DNA of 64,000 bases from Gracilibacillus dipsosauri (GCF_003176895.1 NZ_QGTD01000001.1:124001-188000); one strand, 5' to 3'. Positions 24,439 through 34,671 are shown, counted from the stretch's first letter. Notes: generated from the sequence alone by a model not told the origin. A program made the numbers and translations.

Positions 24439-26340
24439 CTAACCTTTGTTCTTCCTTATTTCCTTCTGAATCTTGCGAAGTGCTTTTTTCGAACCCCTCT
24501 CTAAATCATGCTGCATTTTTCGTGTGTTATGATCTACAAATAATGTTTCTAAATCGTATCCTTCTGGATATAGTTCCTGCGCCTGTATATCTAAGGAGAG
24601 ACGTTTCACATTTACCTCCATAAACGCTTCGTTATAGAACACAATAAGGTTACCATAATTGTTTATCCCTTTATAAACAATGGCAATGTCATCATGGTCT
24701 AATAGCTTCACACGATCGCCTTTCTTATATTCATACCTGTTTTGGGTTTCCTCTTTAACGATCTTTGGCTTTCTTTTTTTGGCTTCATTCATTATTTCTA
24801 AACGATACGCTTTATTGTTCATATATTCCTTTGCTCTTTTTAGTACGTTTTCCTTTATATTCATTTTTTCAGAGATCCATAGAGCATTACTTTCACCGGA
24901 TTTCCCTATGATTAATTTATACTTTGGTTCTAATGTTTCGCTATTAAATTGCATTGCTGCATTCATAAAGTCGTTATGCATTTCAGAAAAGCGTTTAATT
25001 TCACCATAGTGTGTTGTTGCAACTGTCATACACCCCATATGATAAAATTCTTCTAAAATGGAAATCGCTAGAGCAGAGCCTTCATTCGGTTCCGTTCCAC
25101 TACCTATCTCATCAAATAGTAAAAGTGTATGGTTGTTGGATACTCTCATTATTTCAGATAGGTTTTTCATGTGAGAGGAAAAGGTACTTAAGGCGTTTTC
25201 GATACTTTGATTATCTCCAATATCTACGAAGATGTTTTCAAAAACAGATATTACCGTAGCTCTATCCGCATTAATGTGAAAGCCTGACATTGTTGCTAAA
25301 GTTAATAATCCAATTGTTTTGAGAACAATCGTTTTTCCACCAGCATTTGGCCCTGTAATAATTAAGCTACGATAATTTCTTCCGATTTCAAAATCAAGTG
25401 GGACAACTTCTCCTGATAAAAGTGGATGTTTGCCCTTTACTAATTTTATATGTCCATAATCATTCAATTTGGGCTCTATCCCATCAATGTGCTTGCTGAA
25501 TTTCGCTTTTGCAAACACCATATCATATTGGCTAATTAGATCAAGATTAATCTTAATGTCATCCATGTTCTCTAAGATCATGCCTGATAATGTAGCTAAA
25601 ATTTGATATTCTTCAATGGCTTCTTCTGCCTTTAAACTTGCGAGTTCTTCGTTTAATTTTGTAACAGTATTCAGTTCGATAAACACCGTCGATCCTTTTG
25701 AAGATGCTTCAATAACGGTTCCTGCAACTTGGTTCTTATAGGAAGCCTTAATTGGGATCGTGTATCTATCGTTCTTCTTACTAATGAAGAATTCTTGAAT
25801 ATACTTCTTATTCGCATTGCTATTTATAAATTTATTTAGGCGCTCTTTCACTCTCTCTTCTACTGCTTCGATGTTTCTTCGGATCTGTCTTAATGTTTTG
25901 CTTGCAGCGGAATCGACACTATTTCCTTTGATCGAAAAATCAATCTCTTCTTCCATTTTTTCAAATTCAGACATAGAATTCGCATAAGATGCTAGTACTG
26001 GTGCAAAAAACTCTTTATCAAGCATAAACCTTTTTATTTTCCTACATCCTCTTAAAAAATCCGACACCCTGACCAATTCACTAGGATCTAGAATGATGCC
26101 TTTTTCTAAGTTTTGAAGTAGGCTTTCAATGTTAGAAACACCTAGAAATGGAACATGCCCTACGACATCTAATATGGATCGCGCCTCTGTCGTTTCATTC
26201 AAACGATTCTTCACTACCTTCATACTTGAGCTTGGTTTCAAATTATCTATCATTTTTTTCCCTAAACCACTTACACAATAAGATTTTACTATTTCTTTTA
26301 ACTCGTTATATTGTAGTTTCTCAAATGTCATCTTATTCAT
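24439..26340 (-). CDS. MutS2-like ATPase lacking the Smr nuclease domain
   Basis: The 633-residue protein aligns by eye with MutS2: core/lever region with DRYTIPIKASYKNQVAGTVIEASSKGSTVFIE (about 205-236), ATPase with Walker A GPNAGGKT (about 332), Walker B LLLFDEIGSGTEPNEG and the STFSSHM and TTHYGEIK motifs. Standard MutS2 has about 780 residues and ends in an Smr endonuclease domain; here it stops after a lysine-rich helix (DLERGSKKALRKIQKEIRKNKG). It is therefore a short paralogue, perhaps acting on branched DNA or stalled ribosomes without cleavage. It is not linked to mutS/mutL or to a colicin V gene. Confidence 0.88.
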   Translation of the reverse strand: MNKMTFEKLQYNELKEIVKSYCVSGLGKKMIDNLKPSSSMKVVKNRLNETTEARSILDVVGHVPFLGVSNIESLLQNLEKGIILDPSELVRVSDFLRGCRKIKRFMLDKEFFAPVLASYANSMSEFEKMEEEIDFSIKGNSVDSAASKTLRQIRRNIEAVEERVKERLNKFINSNANKKYIQEFFISKKNDRYTIPIKASYKNQVAGTVIEASSKGSTVFIELNTVTKLNEELASLKAEEAIEEYQILATLSGMILENMDDIKINLDLISQYDMVFAKAKFSKHIDGIEPKLNDYGHIKLVKGKHPLLSGEVVPLDFEIGRNYRSLIITGPNAGGKTIVLKTIGLLTLATMSGFHINADRATVISVFENIFVDIGDNQSIENALSTFSSHMKNLSEIMRVSNNHTLLLFDEIGSGTEPNEGSALAISILEEFYHMGCMTVATTHYGEIKRFSEMHNDFMNAAMQFNSETLEPKYKLIIGKSGESNALWISEKMNIKENVLKRAKEYMNNKAYRLEIMNEAKKRKPKIVKEETQNRYEYKKGDRVKLLDHDDIAIVYKGINNYGNLIVFYNEAFMEVNVKRLSLDIQAQELYPEGYDLETLFVDHNTRKMQHDLERGSKKALRKIQKEIRKNKG

Positions 26341-26430
26341 TTTTCATACTCCTCACTATGATGATCATAATGAAGGTACCTACCGAATAGATCCCAATGA
26401 AGTGTTATTGGCCATTGAGTAAGCACAAAA

Positions 26431-26454
26431 AAAGCTGCGGGATACCGCAGCTTT
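26431..26454. terminator. Bidirectional terminator
   Basis: AAAGCTGCGG and CCGCAGCTTT form a perfect 10-bp stem with loop GATA, flanked by A and T runs. It lies upstream of the MutS2-like gene. The rest of 26455-26838 is A+T-rich and shows no gene, repeat or RNA that I recognise. Confidence 0.8.
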
Positions 26455-26838
26455 CTTCACATTTACAAGGCTTGTGTAAATTGAAATAAGCTATCTAAAG
26501 AGTATAGCTATTTCCTCCACTTACACGCTTTATAATGTACTGTAGGTATCTTCATAGGTTTTGAAATAAATACATGGGAAAACAAGGTGACATCCTAAAA
26601 AAATCCCCTTTTTTCATCCATATTTATTTCGTTTAAAATTTATCCTATTTAGAACCTACCGCACTCACAAAAAGCACCCTTTTTTTAATTTATAGTTTCA
26701 TTCATTGAAATCTAATTCTTATCGATAATTATACTATCCTGACATAACAAAGTAAAGTTGATTTATCCTATGCATTGTACAAAATTAGTATCGTTTGCCT
26801 CAACATGCTATTTTTCTTTTTCATTATCATCTAGACCG

Positions 26839-27069
26839 CTATTTCAAAAAATTATACGTTATTTCTTGTATATGTGTCGGAAGCTTTCCTCCACTCTTCG
26901 TCGTAACTGTTAAAGAGTACGCTGTGTCAACCACGTAGGTTGCACTCTTGACTGAATCCATCGGTTGATTTCTTGCTATATCAACAAACTGTACCAAGCT
27001 ATTGTGTTGAATACTCGCTTCAAACGAAGAAAGAGGAAAAGATAACCCTCTACCATTCGCACTATACAA
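26839..27069 (-). CDS. Hypothetical short protein, possibly a gene remnant
   Basis: A 76-codon frame from TTG 27069 reads YSANGRGLSFPLSSFEASIQ and ends QEITYNFLK. It has no membrane segment and no known motif. No good ribosome binding site precedes it and the frame is blocked by TAG just upstream, so it may be the C-terminal remnant of a larger gene. I do not recognise it. Confidence 0.3.
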   Translation of the reverse strand: MYSANGRGLSFPLSSFEASIQHNSLVQFVDIARNQPMDSVKSATYVVDTAYSLTVTTKSGGKLPTHIQEITYNFLK

Positions 27070-27206
27070 AGCTCTCTTTGACCGTCCAAATTTGATAAAA
27101 TCTATCTAATCGAAACAACTATCGCACCCGATTGCGTAATACGAAAAATATTCAAAAAATGACTTATTAGTAATCTATTAAGAAGCCATTCAAGAAAAAA
27201 CAATGT

Positions 27207-28064
27207 TTAGAGTAAAATACCCTTCGTTAATATTACTGCGTTTCCTCCAACCATAACCCTTAGATCATTTTTATTAATTAACTTAGTCATGATATGAGAA
27301 GGTCTGCCCATACTATACCCTTGAAGGAAAGAGTAATTTTGATTAAAATTACTTAATACTTTGTTCTTAAATAGATAATATGTTAAAGCCCCATTTGAAG
27401 TACCTGTTGCTGCTTCCTCCTCAATACCATAGAGTGGACAAAAGTTTCTGCATAATGCTATCCCCTCCTCAGTATCAAGCGTAAATGCATGAACTCCTGC
27501 TACGTCGTGAATTTTTGTGTATTCTACCAGTGATTTAAAATTGGGTTTAAGAGCATTCACAGCATCCTTTGAATTTAGTGGAAGCATTATATCCCAAAGT
27601 CCAGTGCTTGCAGCTTGAGGAACTAGTTTAAAACTTATATCGCCTATTTGATTTTTGTTAATTTTAAATATGTCAGACAAATCATCATAATCGTTAAAAA
27701 CTTTTCCAAGTTTTGGTTCAGCTTGCTCCATCATTATAAAGGAATGATTTACATCAACCGGAAGTGTACCTGCAAGTGTTTGCATAAAATATGTATTGTT
27801 ATCTTCAATAAAATTGCAGTCCAATAATGCTTTGAAGGATGCAATGGAAGCATGTCCACAAAGGTTCACCTGTGAAGTCGGTGTGAAAAATTTAATTTCA
27901 AAATTTTTATTGTCTATTTTTTTAATAAATGCTGTTTCTGAAAACCTAACTTCTGCAGCAAATTTTTGCATGAACTCTTCGTCTAAATTTTCATGGATTA
28001 CTACGCCTGCTGGATTCCCGCCAAATCTTGTTTCTGTAAACGCATCAATTACATAATATAACAA
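27207..28064 (-). CDS. PhzF family isomerase/epimerase
   Basis: The 285-residue protein shows the PhzF signatures YVIDAFTETRFGGNPAGVV at the N terminus, the catalytic Glu region FAAEVRFSETAFI (E about 44), NLCGHASIASFKAL, and EEEAATGTSNGAL near residue 216. These are typical of diaminopimelate epimerase-fold enzymes. PhzF acts in phenazine synthesis, but most homologues in Bacillus have unknown small-molecule substrates. There is no phenazine cluster here. Confidence 0.9.
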   Translation of the reverse strand: MLYYVIDAFTETRFGGNPAGVVIHENLDEEFMQKFAAEVRFSETAFIKKIDNKNFEIKFFTPTSQVNLCGHASIASFKALLDCNFIEDNNTYFMQTLAGTLPVDVNHSFIMMEQAEPKLGKVFNDYDDLSDIFKINKNQIGDISFKLVPQAASTGLWDIMLPLNSKDAVNALKPNFKSLVEYTKIHDVAGVHAFTLDTEEGIALCRNFCPLYGIEEEAATGTSNGALTYYLFKNKVLSNFNQNYSFLQGYSMGRPSHIMTKLINKNDLRVMVGGNAVILTKGILL

Positions 28065-28153
28065 TTCTTTTTCTCCCTTATGTTAAGTTCGGTTTTTTCT
28101 ATAACTTGTTCAGTTTTTACTCGAATTAGTTTCCTTAAGTAAATGCGTGTAAT

Positions 28154-28747
28154 CTAATCATTTAATCCTTTTCCATCTAAAATTTTTTGCGTATATTTTT
28201 CCACTCTTGACTGTCTAGTTTTAGATTGTTTCGCATTAGAAAAATGAAGAAGATAAGCTCTTTGGCGCCCCGGGGTCAGTGACTTGAAGGCAGTCTTCAA
28301 GTCAGGCATTTCATCGAATTTCGTTTGCAATTCATCAGGAATCGTGTATTCGGAGGTCTTTTTTAACTCGACTTCCAAACCCGCCTTCTCTACTTCCATG
28401 GCGTTATGAATGTAGGCTTTTAAAATGTCTTCCATATCGATTATTTCTTGAACATTGGTAAATCGAATCTGACGTGCCGACTGCGAATTCTTGGTTTGCT
28501 GAATAAGTATATGATTAGGATCTTTTAGCAGGACACCCTTTTGAAACATTAAGGCACAGTATTCTTTAAAGCCATGAATAATAACCACATTTTTCCCATC
28601 ATATGTGTAACACGGATGCATCCATTTAAAATCTTCGGTCAACCCACAATCGAGTACGATTTGTCTTAACTTCTCAAATTCACTCTTCCACTTTTTCTCT
28701 TTTCTTAAAAAACCATCCACTCTGCGACTTCCTACATTGTCTGCCAT
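28154..28747 (-). CDS. YdeI/OmpD-associated family protein
   Basis: The 197-residue protein combines a DUF1801-like N-terminal part (EKLRQIVLDCGLTEDFKWMHPCYTYDGKNVVIIHGFKEYCALMFQKGVLL) with the C-terminal OmdA domain (YTIPDELQTKFDEMPDLKTAFKSLTPGRQRAYLLHFSNAKQSKTRQSRVEKY). B. subtilis YdeI has this layout; function is not established. It is transcribed in the same direction as PhzF, 90 bases upstream of it. Confidence 0.88.
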   Translation of the reverse strand: MADNVGSRRVDGFLRKEKKWKSEFEKLRQIVLDCGLTEDFKWMHPCYTYDGKNVVIIHGFKEYCALMFQKGVLLKDPNHILIQQTKNSQSARQIRFTNVQEIIDMEDILKAYIHNAMEVEKAGLEVELKKTSEYTIPDELQTKFDEMPDLKTAFKSLTPGRQRAYLLHFSNAKQSKTRQSRVEKYTQKILDGKGLND

Positions 28748-28860
28748 TTAAGAACCCCTCTCTATAAAGTTTTGAAATTAGTTAACTTTAATTTACAACA
28801 TTTAGGCTTACAGGGCAATCCGCTCGATTTTATTGACAGTATGTAGACAATAATGTTAGA

Positions 28861-28901
28861 AAAACTCGCATTCGCTCGTCCTTTGGCGAATGCCTAGTTT
28901 T
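28861..28901. terminator. Hairpin terminator between YdeI and SDR genes
   Basis: AAAACTCGCATTCGC and GCGAATGCCTAGTTTT pair with one mismatch, with T runs on both strands. It lies about 115 bases upstream of the YdeI start; its gene is not obvious because the SDR has its own terminator at 28982. Confidence 0.6.
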
Positions 28902-28981
28902 GCTTATACTTGGTACCTTAAAATTCCAGCTACGTCGAAAAGCTACTGTGTAGAAATTTTATACTTTCCTAACGTAAAAAA

Positions 28982-29004
28982 AAGGAGTGAACAGTTCACT
29001 CCTT
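28982..29004 (-). terminator. Terminator of the SDR gene
   Basis: AAGGAGTGAA and TTCACTCCTT form a 10-bp stem, followed on the minus strand by TTTTTTTT. It lies 13 bases after the stop codon. Confidence 0.9.
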
Positions 29005-29016
29005 CCACATCATCTA

Positions 29017-29787
29017 TTATACAGAGGTTGCACCTTGTCCACCATCAATTCGATAGTATGCCCCAGAAATAAAAGAAGCTTTGTCAGAAGCTAAAAACAC
29101 CATTAAATCGGCTATTTCTTCCGGTGTAGAATATCGTTTCATAGGAACACTATTTTCAAAACTATTACGGGCATCCTCTTCATTTCCTGGCATGGCATTT
29201 GATTCAATGGATCTCATCATTTGAGTATCTACACCTGATGGAGCCACTGCGTTTACCCGAATACCAAAATCCGCTAATTCCAAAGCTGCTGTTTTGTTTA
29301 GACCAATCACGGCATGCTTGGAAGCAACATAAATCCCCATCCCAGGTGCACCTAATAATCCACCATTGGATGCAGTGTTGACAATCGCACCACTTTTTTG
29401 TTCTTTCATAATCGGTGCTACGTGTTTCAATCCTAAAAATGCACCAAGTACATTCACACCAAATACAGCTTGATAATTATCGACTGTCTGTTCATCAAGT
29501 GTTGCAAATGCTCCATTAATACCTGCATTATTAATAAAAACATCTATTGTTCCAAAGGCCTTTTTCGTTTCATCGACATAATTTTTAACTTGTTCTTCGT
29601 CTGATACATCTGCAGCTACTAATAACTTGTCTTTGGTATTAATGTCTTTTGTTTTTTCTTCTAAAGCCTCCTTTGAAATATCTACGAGAGATAATTTTGC
29701 TCCTTCTTCCGCAAATACTTTCGCTACTGCAAGACCAATTCCACCAGCAGCACCTGTAATTAATACTACTTTGTCTTCAAAACTCAT
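29017..29787 (-). CDS. Short-chain dehydrogenase/reductase
   Basis: The 256-residue classical SDR has the cofactor motif TGAAGGIGLA (about 11-20), NNAGING (about 86), Ser in NTASNGG and the catalytic YVASK (about 154-158). The C terminus DKASFISGAYYRIDGGQGAT is typical of 3-ketoacyl-ACP reductase-like and cyclopentanol dehydrogenase-like SDRs. Asp in LSLVDISKE after strand 2 favours NAD(H) over NADP(H). It starts with ATG behind AGAGGTG and stands alone. Confidence 0.9.
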   Translation of the reverse strand: MSFEDKVVLITGAAGGIGLAVAKVFAEEGAKLSLVDISKEALEEKTKDINTKDKLLVAADVSDEEQVKNYVDETKKAFGTIDVFINNAGINGAFATLDEQTVDNYQAVFGVNVLGAFLGLKHVAPIMKEQKSGAIVNTASNGGLLGAPGMGIYVASKHAVIGLNKTAALELADFGIRVNAVAPSGVDTQMMRSIESNAMPGNEEDARNSFENSVPMKRYSTPEEIADLMVFLASDKASFISGAYYRIDGGQGATSV

Positions 29788-29941
29788 TTATATCACCTCT
29801 GGATCATAGTTTATACTAAATGATGACATCGTATTCTTCCGCTATTTTACCTCCTGAGATGTATGGAAAGCATTCTATATGGCAACATTTTCGAATAAGG
29901 AAACCGACTATCACAATTGGAAATGAGCCATTTCATAAAAG

Positions 29942-30676
29942 CTAAGTCTCTCTCCACTCTGCTAATTTCTCCCCTATTTTCACTACTTCCCCAACAATAA
30001 TAATCGCTGGATTGTGGATCTTGTGTTTTTCAACTAATGCGACAATAGTAAGCAAATTACCTATCATAACTTTTTGGCTTTCCGTTGTACCTTCTTGAAT
30101 GATAGCTACAGGTGTTTCTAACGCTTTACCCCCTTCTATTAAATTATCAACAATAAAAGGTAAATTGCTTACTCCCATATAAATGGCGAGCGTATCAACT
30201 GCTGTAGCTAATTGTTTCCATTTTATTTCCTCATTGTTTGAATGACCTGTAATCATAGCAAGTGACCTACCTATTTCTCGATGTGTGACGGGAATACCAG
30301 CATATGCCGGTGTAGCAATCCCTGAAGTAATGCCTGGCACCACTTCATAAGCAATCCCATTCTCAGCTAAAATCAATGCTTCTTCTGCTCCTCGCCCATA
30401 TACAAACGGATCTCCACCTTTTAACCGAACCACCATTTTGTTCTCTTTTCCGTATTGAACTAACAATTGATTGATTGTCTCTTGTTTCATGAGGTGTAAG
30501 GAAGGAAACTTGCCACAAAAAATAAGTTCTGCCTCCGGTTTTGCTTCCTGGAGAAGCTGTTTGTTCACTAGTCGATCATATAAAATAACATCTGCTGCTT
30601 GAATTGCTTTTAAGCCTTTGACCGTGATTAAGTCTGGGTCTCCTGGACCTGCACCGATTAAGAATACTTTTCCCAC
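29942..30676 (-). CDS. Uroporphyrinogen-III C-methyltransferase (SumT/NasF)
   Basis: The protein carries the SAM-dependent tetrapyrrole methylase motifs VFLIGAGPGDPDLITVKG, YDRLV, VVRLKGGDPFVYGRGAEE and VPGITSGIATPAYAGIPVTHR. It makes precorrin-2, the precursor of the siroheme needed by nitrite reductase. The frame is open to 30748 and overlaps nirD, but GTG 30676 has GGAG at seven bases, giving 244 residues starting VGKVFLIGAG. It is the third gene of the nirB-nirD-sumT operon. Confidence 0.92.
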   Translation of the reverse strand: MGKVFLIGAGPGDPDLITVKGLKAIQAADVILYDRLVNKQLLQEAKPEAELIFCGKFPSLHLMKQETINQLLVQYGKENKMVVRLKGGDPFVYGRGAEEALILAENGIAYEVVPGITSGIATPAYAGIPVTHREIGRSLAMITGHSNNEEIKWKQLATAVDTLAIYMGVSNLPFIVDNLIEGGKALETPVAIIQEGTTESQKVMIGNLLTIVALVEKHKIHNPAIIIVGEVVKIGEKLAEWRET

Positions 30677-30728
30677 GACCTCGCTCCTTCCTCTCCTTAA
30701 AGCGAAGAGGAGCTGAAGCTCCCCCTCT

Positions 30729-31055
30729 TTATGAAATAGGTACTTCAATATATACCTGTTGATCTTTTATAAGTGTTTGAAAAGTCTGAACGCATCCTTT
30801 ATCAGGTGCTTGCACTTGACCATCAGAAACATTTATTTTCCAATCGTGTAATGGGCAGAAAACGAATTCGCTTGATACTATACCTTCCGACAGGACACCT
30901 CCGCGATGAGGACATTTATTTTCAATCGCTTTTATTTGCCCATTGGACAAGTGAAAAACAGCTAAATCTCTATTCTCAATCTTCACTGCTTTTCCAAGGC
31001 TGACAGGGAAATCTTCTATCTTTCCAATCCAAATTTTTTTAACTATTCGCTCCAT
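30729..31055 (-). CDS. nirD: Nitrite reductase [NAD(P)H] small subunit
   Basis: The 108-residue protein is a Rieske-type domain with the two ligand motifs CPHRGG (about 48) and CPLHDW (about 67). These retain both Cys and His, so a [2Fe-2S] cluster can be bound, unlike many enterobacterial NirD proteins. It is the partner of NirB, 17 bases downstream of it. Confidence 0.93.
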   Translation of the reverse strand: MERIVKKIWIGKIEDFPVSLGKAVKIENRDLAVFHLSNGQIKAIENKCPHRGGVLSEGIVSSEFVFCPLHDWKINVSDGQVQAPDKGCVQTFQTLIKDQQVYIEVPIS

Positions 31056-31072
31056 CGTTCGACCACCCTTTC

Positions 31073-33466
31073 TTATTTCATTGTGATGTTCTGGTATAAA
31101 TCTTTTAATGTTTTCTGATTCTCAATTGCTTCATCCCATGGCTCTTTGTATACAGATAATGCTTGGTCCATTCGTTGATTTAAATCATGGCGTAATGCTT
31201 CATTCATTACTACCTTCTGAACTTGTTCAATACCAACTCGCTCAACAAACTTGGATGTTCTTTCTAAATAACTTGCATTTTCACGGTAATATTGTAAAAA
31301 TGCTGCTGTGTATGAAAGCACTTCTTCTTCTGTTTTTACCCTCACTAACAGATCTGCCTGTCTTAGATCGGTACCTCCATTACCACCTACATAGATTTCC
31401 CAAACGCCATCTAACCCAACAACACCAACATCCTTCACACTTCCCTCCGAACAATTACGTGGACAAGCCGATACACCCATCTTTACTTTATGTGGGGTGT
31501 TTAATCCTTCAAACTTTTTCTCTAATTGAATCCCCATACCAACAGAGTCCTGTGTACCGAAGCGGCAAAACTGTGCACCAACACATGTCTTTACCGTACG
31601 CACAGATTTACCATAGGCATATCCTGATGGCATCCCTAATTCCTTCCAAACATTAGGTAGATCCTCTTTTTTAATTCCTAATAAATCAATCCGCTGTCCA
31701 CCTGTCATTTTAATCATACCAACATTATATTTCTCTGCGACATCGGCTATTTTCCGTAAATCCTTAGCGTTTGTCACACCACCATACATTCTTGGAACAA
31801 CAGAATAGGTTCCATCCTTTTGAATATTGGCATGAAGACGTTCATTGACAAATCGCGACTCTCGTTCATCCTTATAATCTACTGGATGGATCATCCCTAA
31901 ATAATAATTTAGTGCTGGTCTACATTTTGAACAGCCTTCCTCCGTTTTCCAATCTAGAACATTCATTACTTCTTTCGTAAGTGTTAAACCTTTTTGGCGG
32001 ATTTCAGCAACAACTTCCTCGTGTGATAAATCGGTACAGCCACAAATCGTTTCTTTGCTATTGTCACTATAATCATCACCTAAGGTTAATTCTAATAAAT
32101 CTGTTACCATTCCTTTGCATTGACCACAGGAACGTGCGGCATTGGTAGAATTCTTTACTTCTTCAAGTGATGTCAAACCATCTTCCTTAATTGCTTTAAC
32201 TATGGCACCTTTAGACACCCCATTACAACCACAAATGATTTCATCATCACTCATGGTTGCCACAATGCTTTCTTCCTCATCAGTATTTTGCCAACTTGCT
32301 AAGTAGTCCTCCACACTTGCTTGTTTCTTGATGTAACTGAATAGTTTCGTTCCTTCTTTTGTATCTCCATATAAAACAGCACCAATTAGCCTCCCATTAT
32401 GAATGACGATTTTTTTATACGTTTTCTGCCATTCATCAAATACCTTCATCACTTTTGTTTCCGGTGTTTCTTTAATGACACCAGCTGAAAACACATCCAC
32501 TCCAGACACTTTTAACTGGGTAGAAACGATAGATCCTTTATAGCCTTGGTGATTCATTCCACAAATTTGCTTGGCCAAGACTTGACCTTGTTCATATAAA
32601 GGAGCAACAAGCCCATACGTCCTTTCATTATGCTCCACACACTCTCCTACAGCATAAATATTGGCTGAGCTTGTTTCCATATAATCATTAACCACTATTC
32701 CTCGATTAACTACTAGTCCTGCTTCTTGAGCAAGTGTTACATTTGGTCTAATACCCACTGCCATAACTACTAGATCTGTCGCTATTGTATTGCCATTCTT
32801 AAATTTTACACCTGTTACACGCTCGTTTCCTAACACTTCCACTGTTTGTGTATTTAAATGAAATTGCATCCCTTGTCTTTCTAGCTCTTCCTGCAATAAT
32901 TCTCCCGCTGTTCGGTCTAATTGGGCCTCCATCAAATAATCGGACAATTCCACCACATCGACGTCCATCCCTAAATTCAATAAACCACGCGCCGCTTCTA
33001 ATCCTAAAATGCCTCCACCAATAACCGTTGCATGTCGATATTTGTCTGATTCTTTGATCATTCTTTCACAATCTGATATATCACGAAATCCTGTGACCCC
33101 CTCTTTATCTGCACCAGGAATCGGTAAGATAAATGGGGTCGACCCAGTTGCGATAATTAAATGATCAAATGGGGCTTCTTTCCCTTTATCGGTATAGACA
33201 AGTTGCCTCTTCTTATCAATTTTCACCACCGTTTCTCCGGGATACAGTAAAATGTTGTGATCCTCATACCACTGCCATTCATTCAATGTAATGTCCTTTA
33301 GTTCTGTATTTCCTTGTAGAACCTTAGATAATTGAATTCGGTTATAGTTAGGATAAGGCTCTTTTCCAAATACCGTTATATCAAAATAATCAGGTAACAG
33401 CTTTAAAATTTCCTCTATTGTTCGAATTCCCGCCATTCCATTTCCTATCAACACAAGCTTTTTCAT
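31073..33466 (-). CDS. nirB: Nitrite reductase [NAD(P)H] large subunit
   Basis: The 797-residue enzyme shows, in order, an FAD/NAD reductase ([29 protein letters not shown]), two BFD-like [2Fe-2S] domains (CGCNGVSKG...CGQCKG about 410-455 and [10 protein letters not shown]...CSKCRP about 480-525), and a siroheme/[4Fe-4S] reductase with [15 protein letters not shown] and ACPRNCSEG. It reduces nitrite to ammonium in the cytoplasm. The start is ATG behind GGAGG. The Fnr-type box in its promoter suggests use under oxygen limitation, for nitrite detoxification or NADH disposal, besides assimilation. Confidence 0.96.
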   Translation of the reverse strand: MKKLVLIGNGMAGIRTIEEILKLLPDYFDITVFGKEPYPNYNRIQLSKVLQGNTELKDITLNEWQWYEDHNILLYPGETVVKIDKKRQLVYTDKGKEAPFDHLIIATGSTPFILPIPGADKEGVTGFRDISDCERMIKESDKYRHATVIGGGILGLEAARGLLNLGMDVDVVELSDYLMEAQLDRTAGELLQEELERQGMQFHLNTQTVEVLGNERVTGVKFKNGNTIATDLVVMAVGIRPNVTLAQEAGLVVNRGIVVNDYMETSSANIYAVGECVEHNERTYGLVAPLYEQGQVLAKQICGMNHQGYKGSIVSTQLKVSGVDVFSAGVIKETPETKVMKVFDEWQKTYKKIVIHNGRLIGAVLYGDTKEGTKLFSYIKKQASVEDYLASWQNTDEEESIVATMSDDEIICGCNGVSKGAIVKAIKEDGLTSLEEVKNSTNAARSCGQCKGMVTDLLELTLGDDYSDNSKETICGCTDLSHEEVVAEIRQKGLTLTKEVMNVLDWKTEEGCSKCRPALNYYLGMIHPVDYKDERESRFVNERLHANIQKDGTYSVVPRMYGGVTNAKDLRKIADVAEKYNVGMIKMTGGQRIDLLGIKKEDLPNVWKELGMPSGYAYGKSVRTVKTCVGAQFCRFGTQDSVGMGIQLEKKFEGLNTPHKVKMGVSACPRNCSEGSVKDVGVVGLDGVWEIYVGGNGGTDLRQADLLVRVKTEEEVLSYTAAFLQYYRENASYLERTSKFVERVGIEQVQKVVMNEALRHDLNQRMDQALSVYKEPWDEAIENQKTLKDLYQNITMK

Positions 33467-33591
33467 TTTTTAATCCTCCATTCTTCCTTTTTTTGAAGCT
33501 TGATAAAATGAGCCTTGCATCAACTGAAGAAGGCAATCTATCATGCTCAATTATTCACATAAACTTCTATAATCATCGAATGTTTACTTCC

Positions 33592-33634
33592 ATTATATTC
33601 TAATTCAGATGATCTTTCTGTGACTTTGATCACT
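33592..33634 (-). promoter_or_regulatory. nirBD promoter with Fnr-type box at about -41
   Basis: TATAAT on the minus strand (33597-33592) puts the transcription start near 33586. TGTGA-CTTTGA-TCACT (33619-33634) matches the CRP/FNR consensus TGTGA-N6-TCACA at nine of ten positions, and its centre is about 40.5 bases upstream of that start. This is the class II activator position used by Fnr. There is no good -35 hexamer, as expected. Confidence 0.75.
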
Positions 33635-33684
33635 ATTTCACATATTTTTTAATGTATTTCAACAGTAATTTTCTACAAAAAAAT

Positions 33685-33726
33685 AGTGCCTGCCCACTTT
33701 CTAACTTTTCGAAAGTAACAGACACT
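33685..33726 (-). terminator. Terminator of the RpiR regulator gene
   Basis: AGTGCCTGCCCACTTTC pairs imperfectly with GAAAGTAACAGACACT, followed on the minus strand by ATTTTTTT. It lies 90 bases after the regulator stop codon. Confidence 0.65.
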
Positions 33727-33816
33727 TTAACTATAGGGTAAATTTTCGCGATATTCATATGTATTCTAAGTCTCTCTTTTACACCACCATTAGATTTTCT
33801 CAGCAATTGTTATAAG

Positions 33817-34671
33817 CTATATTCTTTTCACCGTAATCGCTTCTCGCATCTTATTTAACGCCTCTTGCCCTCTTTCTCCCCTATTCATCAAAACATTCAC
33901 ATATAATAAATCAAGTAATGTCAACTGAGCAATCCGGGAAGAAAATGCCTCCGTTCTAAAATCAGTTTCCCCAGAGCTTGTGTATAATGGAATATGTACC
34001 GCTTCACTTAACGTTGATTTAGCTAAGTTTGTAATAGCTATTGTTTTTACTTGATTTTTTTTCAACACATTTAAAATATGCAATATGTCCTTTGAGGACC
34101 CTGAGTGGGAAATTAGCACAGCACAGTCATTCTCATCCAGCTGTGAAGCAGCCATTAACTGAAAGTGCGTATCTACTACAGCTTGTACTTGCAATCCCGT
34201 TCGAATAAATTTATGATATGCATCTAACGCTACTGTGTTAGATCCTCCACTACCAAAAAAGTGAATTTGTCGAGCTGATAATAGGATATTAACTGCCTCT
34301 TGTAACTGTTCTTCATCCATAATTTTTAACGTTTCTTCCAAAGATTGAATATTTGTTCGAAAAACCTTCGCAGCTACTGTATTGATCGCATCATTACTAT
34401 CGACTTCTTCATGAATATGTTGCATGGAAGATACTACCTCAGAAGCTAATGCAATCTTCATCGCTTGGTAACCTTTATAACCTATCCGCTTACAAAATCG
34501 AAAAACAGTGGAATCTGCAACATCTAAATCCTCAGCCAACTGATTAATTGAAGAATGAATAATTTGATTCGGATTTTCTAAAATATAATCAGCAATTTTT
34601 CTTTCCGTAACACTGAATTTTGGATAATTTCTTCGCACCTTCTCTAAGCACGTTTGCTCTCTTTTTCTCAT
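33817..34671 (-). CDS. RpiR/MurR family regulator of the gluconate operon
   Basis: The protein has an N-terminal HTH_6 domain (KFSVTERKIADYILENPNQIIHSSINQLAEDLDVADSTVFRFCKRIGYKGYQAMK) and a C-terminal SIS domain (about 125-265) with FFGSGGSNTVALDAYHKF and VLISHSGSSKDILHIL, which binds phosphosugars. Its likely ligand is 6-phosphogluconate or gluconate. The frame is open to 34677, but ATG 34671 is better spaced from AGGAGA. It is divergent from gnd-gntP-gntK and should repress them through the AT-rich palindromes at 34721-34798. In B. subtilis the equivalent role is played by a GntR protein, so this is a replacement by a different family. Confidence 0.9.
   Translation of the reverse strand: MRKREQTCLEKVRRNYPKFSVTERKIADYILENPNQIIHSSINQLAEDLDVADSTVFRFCKRIGYKGYQAMKIALASEVVSSMQHIHEEVDSNDAINTVAAKVFRTNIQSLEETLKIMDEEQLQEAVNILLSARQIHFFGSGGSNTVALDAYHKFIRTGLQVQAVVDTHFQLMAASQLDENDCAVLISHSGSSKDILHILNVLKKNQVKTIAITNLAKSTLSEAVHIPLYTSSGETDFRTEAFSSRIAQLTLLDLLYVNVLMNRGERGQEALNKMREAITVKRI

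Noticed and set aside
31108-31656. A 182-codon frame antisense to nirB
   Set aside because: It lies fully within the strongly supported nirB gene and has no own start signals; its composition is that of a shadow frame.
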